From Micromonospora sp. WMMD812 (GTDB taxonomy: Bacteria; Actinomycetota; Actinomycetes; Mycobacteriales; Micromonosporaceae), in NCBI RefSeq assembly GCF_027497215.1, contig NZ_CP114904.1, positions 5,537,001 through 5,601,000 on the forward strand: 64,000 nt of DNA, written 5' to 3'. This document shows, piece by piece, positions 61,517-64,000 of this stretch; position 1 is the stretch's first letter; each line of letters starts with the position of its first letter. The notes beneath the pieces are model-generated. The model was not told the origin of the DNA. It ran no database searches and worked only from the letters and a program-made list of their open reading frames with translations. The position numbers and the translations under genes are program-made.

Positions 61517-61570
61517 GATCAAGAGGTTTGCGTCGGTCGGGTCGTGCCCGGTGACGCAAACCTCTTGATC
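61517..61570. repeat. Palindromic element, relative D
   Basis: GATCAAGAGGTTTGCGTC (61517-61534) is perfectly complementary to 61553-61570 (18 bp), around an 18-base centre. It lies 11 bp past dapE and before the opposing small gene, so it may act as a terminator. Its GATCA-GA-GTT core recalls copies A-C, but the arms differ. Confidence 0.75.
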
Positions 61571-61572
61571 GA

Positions 61573-61628
61573 TGGTCGTGGCCGGCGCAGGCCGGCGGGG
61601 TGGTCGTGGCCGGCGCAGGCCGGCGGGG
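61573..61628 (+). repeat. 28-bp direct duplication
   Basis: A 28-base unit beginning TGGTCGTGGCCGGCGCAGG (61573-61600) is repeated exactly at 61601-61628 and then begins a third time (TGGTC). It fills the space between element D and the stop of the small gene. Confidence 0.85.
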
Positions 61629-61631
61629 TGG

Positions 61632-61805
61632 TCAGATCGAGGCGCTGAAGGACGCGTCGGCGGCCGGCCGGGCCTCGGTGGGATCGCCGGCGGCCTCGCC
61701 ACCGGTCGGTTCCATCTGGCGGGCGCGGCGGCGCTCGGCCACCACGTCGCGGATCCGCCGCTGCATCTGTCGCCGGATCCGGATCATCTCGCTGTTGCTG
61801 ATCAC
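61632..61805 (-). CDS. Small basic helical protein (57 aa)
   Basis: A short frame begins at GTG 61805 with GGAGGAG nine bases upstream and ends at 61632. The N-terminal half is a basic helix (MIRIRRQMQRRIRDVVAERRRARQM); the rest is Ala/Pro/Ser-rich. Codon third positions are strongly G/C. I recognise no family. A CATACCCGGTATG palindrome 32 bp upstream of the start marks a probable promoter. It lies between dapE and the LOG-family genes. Confidence 0.6.
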   Translation of the reverse strand: MISNSEMIRIRRQMQRRIRDVVAERRRARQMEPTGGEAAGDPTEARPAADASFSASI

Positions 61806-61837
61806 GCTGGCTCCTCCCCCGAAGGCGCGCGCCCGGG

Positions 61838-61850
61838 CATACCCGGTATG
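61838..61850. promoter_or_regulatory. Perfect palindrome CATACCCGGTATG
   Basis: CATACC-C-GGTATG (61838-61850) lies 32 bp upstream of the small gene's start, in the gap before the divergent LOG gene. The neighbouring bases (TGAATAGTAAGAC) are AT-rich. It is a likely operator, closely related to the site at 55928. Confidence 0.45.
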
Positions 61851-61946
61851 TGAATAGTAAGACGTACGGGCGACCGAATTAGTTGCCCAAGATCGCGAAC
61901 TATTTCTCGGCGTCGTCTCCCGCGTACCCGGCCGGTGCGGCTCCAC

Positions 61947-61952
61947 TACGGT
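61947..61952 (+). promoter_or_regulatory. Leaderless -10 box of the first LOG gene
   Basis: TACGGT (61947-61952) is followed by six bases and ATG at 61959. Confidence 0.5.
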
Positions 61953-61958
61953 GGCTGC

Positions 61959-62975
61959 ATGAGCCAGAGCAACGGGCGGGAGGCGGGTCGGGCCCCCGGA
62001 CGAGAACGGCACCGCGGCGCGGTCACCCTGCGCCGTCAGGCGATCCCGGGGAGCACCGCCGACCAACGGCTGCTCGACTCGCGGGGGCGGGGCGACTGGA
62101 AGACCAAGGACGCCTGGCGGGCGCTGCGGATCCTCTCCGAGTTCGTCGAGGGCTTCGACACCCTCGCCGACCTGCCCCCGGCGGTCAGCGTCTTCGGCTC
62201 GGCCCGCAGCGGACCGGAGAGCGCCGAGTGCCGGATGGCCGAGGATCTGGGCGGCGCCCTGGCGCGGGCCGGCTACGCCGTCATCACCGGCGGCGGCCCG
62301 GGCGTGATGGAGGCGGCCAACCGGGGCGCCAGCGAGGCGGGCGGGCTCTCTGTCGGGCTGGGCATCGAACTCCCCTTCGAGCAGGGCATCAACGACTGGG
62401 TCGACCTCGCCATCGACTTCCGCTACTTCTTCGCCCGCAAGACGATGTTCGTCAAGTACGCCCAGGCGTTCGTGGTGCTGCCCGGCGGGTTCGGCACCAT
62501 GGACGAGCTGTTCGAGGCGCTGACCCTGGTGCAGACCGGCAAGGTCACCCGGTTCCCGGTGGTGCTGATGGGCGTGGACTACTGGCGCGGGCTGCTCGAC
62601 TGGCTCCGCGACACGATGGCCGTCGGCGGCAAGATCGGGCCGGTCGACCTGGAGCTGATCTGCCTGACCGACGACGTGAACGCCGCGGTGCGGCACATCG
62701 TCGAGGCCGAGGCGGCGCTCTCCGCCGAGCAGGACGCGGTCCGCGAGGAGGCGGTCGCCCGGCTCGGCGCCGACCAGCGAGCCGCCGCCGCGCAGCACGC
62801 GCTCGCCGACCGGCGGGAGGCGGCTTCGTCGTCGGCGGAGCGGGCTTCGTCGTCGGCGGAGCCGGGCGAGGCGGGCGACGCCGGCCAGGGCGGACCGGGT
62901 GGCGGTGGGGCGGACCGGACCGGGCCGGCCGACCTGGCCGAGCGGATCGACGCCGGCGAGGCGGGGGAGGGCTGA
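61959..62975 (+). CDS. LOG-family (TIGR00730) Rossmann-fold protein, long form
   Basis: The 338-aa protein has the lysine-decarboxylase-like core ITGGGPGVMEAANRGASEAGG and the PGGFGTMDELFEALTLVQTGK motif (PGGxGTxxE) of LOG phosphoribohydrolases, which release cytokinin-type bases or nucleotide ribose 5-phosphate. About 60 residues precede the core. An Ala/Ser/Gly tail follows, with a 21-bp coding duplication (ASSSAER/ASSSAEP, 62823-62864). It is followed 3 bp later by a second LOG gene. Confidence 0.87.
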   Translation: MSQSNGREAGRAPGRERHRGAVTLRRQAIPGSTADQRLLDSRGRGDWKTKDAWRALRILSEFVEGFDTLADLPPAVSVFGSARSGPESAECRMAEDLGGALARAGYAVITGGGPGVMEAANRGASEAGGLSVGLGIELPFEQGINDWVDLAIDFRYFFARKTMFVKYAQAFVVLPGGFGTMDELFEALTLVQTGKVTRFPVVLMGVDYWRGLLDWLRDTMAVGGKIGPVDLELICLTDDVNAAVRHIVEAEAALSAEQDAVREEAVARLGADQRAAAAQHALADRREAASSSAERASSSAEPGEAGDAGQGGPGGGGADRTGPADLAERIDAGEAGEG

Positions 62976-62978
62976 GCG

Positions 62979-63524
62979 GTGGCGGCGATCTGCGTCTTCT
63001 GCGCCTCCTCCCGTACGCTCGACCGGCGCTGGCTCGACCTGGCCGCCGACACCGGCGCGGAGATCGCCCGGCGCGGGCACACCCTGGTCAGCGGCGGCGG
63101 CTGCGTCGGGATGATGGGCGCCCTGGTGGACGGCGCACGGGCAGCGGGCGGGCGAACGGTGGGCGTCATCCCGCAGGCGCTGGTCGACCTGGAGGTCGCC
63201 GACCTGAAGTCGGACGAGTTGCTGATCACCGACTCGATGGCCAGCCGCAAGACCATGATGATCGACAAGTCGGACGCGTTCCTCACCCTGCCGGGCGGGC
63301 TGGGCACGTTGGACGAGCTGTTCGAGGTCTGGACCACCGCGACCCTCGCGCTGCACGGCAAGCCGATGGTGCTGGTGGACTCGGGCGGCTTCTACCGGCC
63401 GCTGCTGGACTGGCTCGCCGCCCTCACCGACCAGCACTTCCTCAAGCCGGCCGGCGTCGACCTGCTCACCGTCGTCGACTCCGTTCCCGCCGCCCTGGAC
63501 ATCCTGGAATCCCACCTGACCTGA
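62979..63524 (+). CDS. LOG-family (TIGR00730) Rossmann-fold protein, short form
   Basis: The 181-aa protein is the standard LOG size: ICVFCASSRTLD, LVSGGGCVGMMGALVDGARAAGG, SMASRKTMMIDKSDAFLTLPGGLGTLDELFEVWTTATL. The PGGxGTxxE nucleotide-binding and catalytic motif is complete, and the second-helix Arg-Lys pair (SRKTMM) is the prenyl/phosphate site. GTG at 62979 follows the upstream LOG gene by three bases, so the two are co-transcribed. Physiological substrate in bacteria uncertain. Confidence 0.9.
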   Translation: MAAICVFCASSRTLDRRWLDLAADTGAEIARRGHTLVSGGGCVGMMGALVDGARAAGGRTVGVIPQALVDLEVADLKSDELLITDSMASRKTMMIDKSDAFLTLPGGLGTLDELFEVWTTATLALHGKPMVLVDSGGFYRPLLDWLAALTDQHFLKPAGVDLLTVVDSVPAALDILESHLT

Positions 63525-63548
63525 CCCGGCCACCCCCCGATGCCTCCC

Positions 63549-63608
63549 GTTGATCATGAAGTTGTTGCCCGGTCCGTCGGCGTGTCGTGCCGACAACTTC
63601 ATGATCAC
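63549..63608 (+). repeat. Palindromic element, copy C
   Basis: A 60-bp palindrome follows the second LOG gene: GTTGATCATGAAGTTGTTG ... CGACAACTTCATGATCAC. The left arm is identical over 19 bases to copies A and B, in the same orientation. It could terminate the LOG operon before the helicase gene. Confidence 0.85.
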
Positions 63609-63670
63609 CGGAGTAAGGGGGTGGGGCGGGGTGTGTGGGGGATGTCGTACGGGCGTGGTGGGATGAGCTG

Positions 63671-64000
63671 ATGCAGGCGTACCGGTTGGTGCGTCGGCCC
63701 ACGGGGCCGACCGACGGGCTTGGCCGGCCCTCGGGGCCGACCGACGGGGCCGGGCGGCCCCGAGGGTCGGCCGGGGGTGGATCGTCCACCGGGGAGCCAC
63801 GCGGTGCCGAGGGGTCGGCGTGGCAGGTCGACGCCGTGCAGGCGGAGGTGGTCGGGCACACCGACGGGCCGATGCTGGTCGTCGGCGGTCCGGGTACCGG
63901 CAAGACCGGCACCCTGGTCGAGGCGGTGGCCGCGCGGGTGGCCGAGGGGGTCGACCCGGAGCGCATCCTGGTGCTGACCTTCAGCCGGCGGGGCGCCAGC
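63671..64000 (+). CDS. UvrD/AdnA-like DNA helicase, N-terminus (partial)
   Basis: The first 110 codons are present and the gene continues past the window. After MQAYRLVRR there is an expanded Gly/Pro/Asp repeat (RPTGPTDGLG, RPSGPTDGAG). Then comes the SF1A helicase start: WQVDAVQAEVVGHTDGPMLVVGGPGTGKTGTLVEAVAARVAEG (Q motif region and Walker A) and ILVLTFSRRGAS (motif Ia). The style matches AdnA of the actinobacterial AdnAB recombination nuclease, but the nuclease domain is out of view. Confidence 0.8.
   Translation, partial: MQAYRLVRRPTGPTDGLGRPSGPTDGAGRPRGSAGGGSSTGEPRGAEGSAWQVDAVQAEVVGHTDGPMLVVGGPGTGKTGTLVEAVAARVAEGVDPERILVLTFSRRGAS
63695..63766 (+). repeat. 30-bp coding tandem repeat in the helicase gene
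   Basis: Units start at 63695 and 63725, with a partial third at 63755. Each codes RPxGPTDGxG. The unit length of ten codons keeps the frame. Confidence 0.8.

Overview
The window is GC-rich actinobacterial DNA, most likely from Micromonospora or a close relative (Micromonosporaceae). Codons end almost always in G or C. A mycothiol gene (mshB), a succinylase-branch lysine/diaminopimelate set (dapC, dapD, dapE), a mycobacterial Sdh1-like succinate dehydrogenase and the start of an AdnA-like helicase are all present. At least fifteen genes begin directly 6-8 bases after a TANNNT-like -10 box, the leaderless arrangement common in actinobacteria. The genus is inferred from gene content and style, not from a marker gene. 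I see no rRNA, tRNA, CRISPR array, prophage or transposase.

Layout. 1-5.3 kb: the start of an ATP-sulfurylase-like gene, a membrane-anchored DM13 protein, and a four-gene ABC-2 transporter operon (two ATPase/permease pairs). 5.3-14.7 kb: a ValRS with an archaeal-style motif, a nitroreductase, a two-gene heterodimeric ABC exporter and an ogt/ada-alkA alkylation-repair operon. 14.7-28.5 kb: accessory territory made of regulator-plus-target modules. These are HxlR with flavin oxidoreductases, MarR with an EamA exporter, TetR with an SDR/isomerase-like/SnoaL set, ArsR with SRPBCC, and LysR with a DUF1801/VOC pair. They are interleaved with pepE and ychF. 28.5-43.2 kb: mutT, sdhCAB, a tldD/tldE pair and a five-gene oligopeptide ABC importer. 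43.2-64 kb: a core actinobacterial locus (S9 peptidase, mshB, fdxA-dapC, dapD, dapE, two LOG-family genes, AdnA-like helicase). It is interrupted by prephenate dehydrogenase, a SIMPL protein, a P-loop kinase, a large membrane alpha/beta-hydrolase, an acetyltransferase and a secreted subtilase.

The most unusual signal is a family of roughly 60-base palindromic elements. Three close copies share the 19-base left arm GTTGATCATGAAGTTGTTG: 13527-13587, 29468-29528 and 63549-63608. Two looser relatives lie at 47486-47556 and 61517-61570. Four of the five sit in intergenic gaps, three of them between converging genes. One is inserted in frame inside ada-alkA and is translated as about 20 extra residues, recalling the protein-coding palindromic elements of Rickettsia.

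Other points worth attention are a CTG-only upstream start for dapC, an SDR lacking the catalytic tyrosine, four perfect CGACCGGTCG operators between the SDR and its TetR regulator, a 274-bp antisense overlap of a transporter tail with another gene, and a polytopic membrane protein ending in a GHSQG hydrolase domain.
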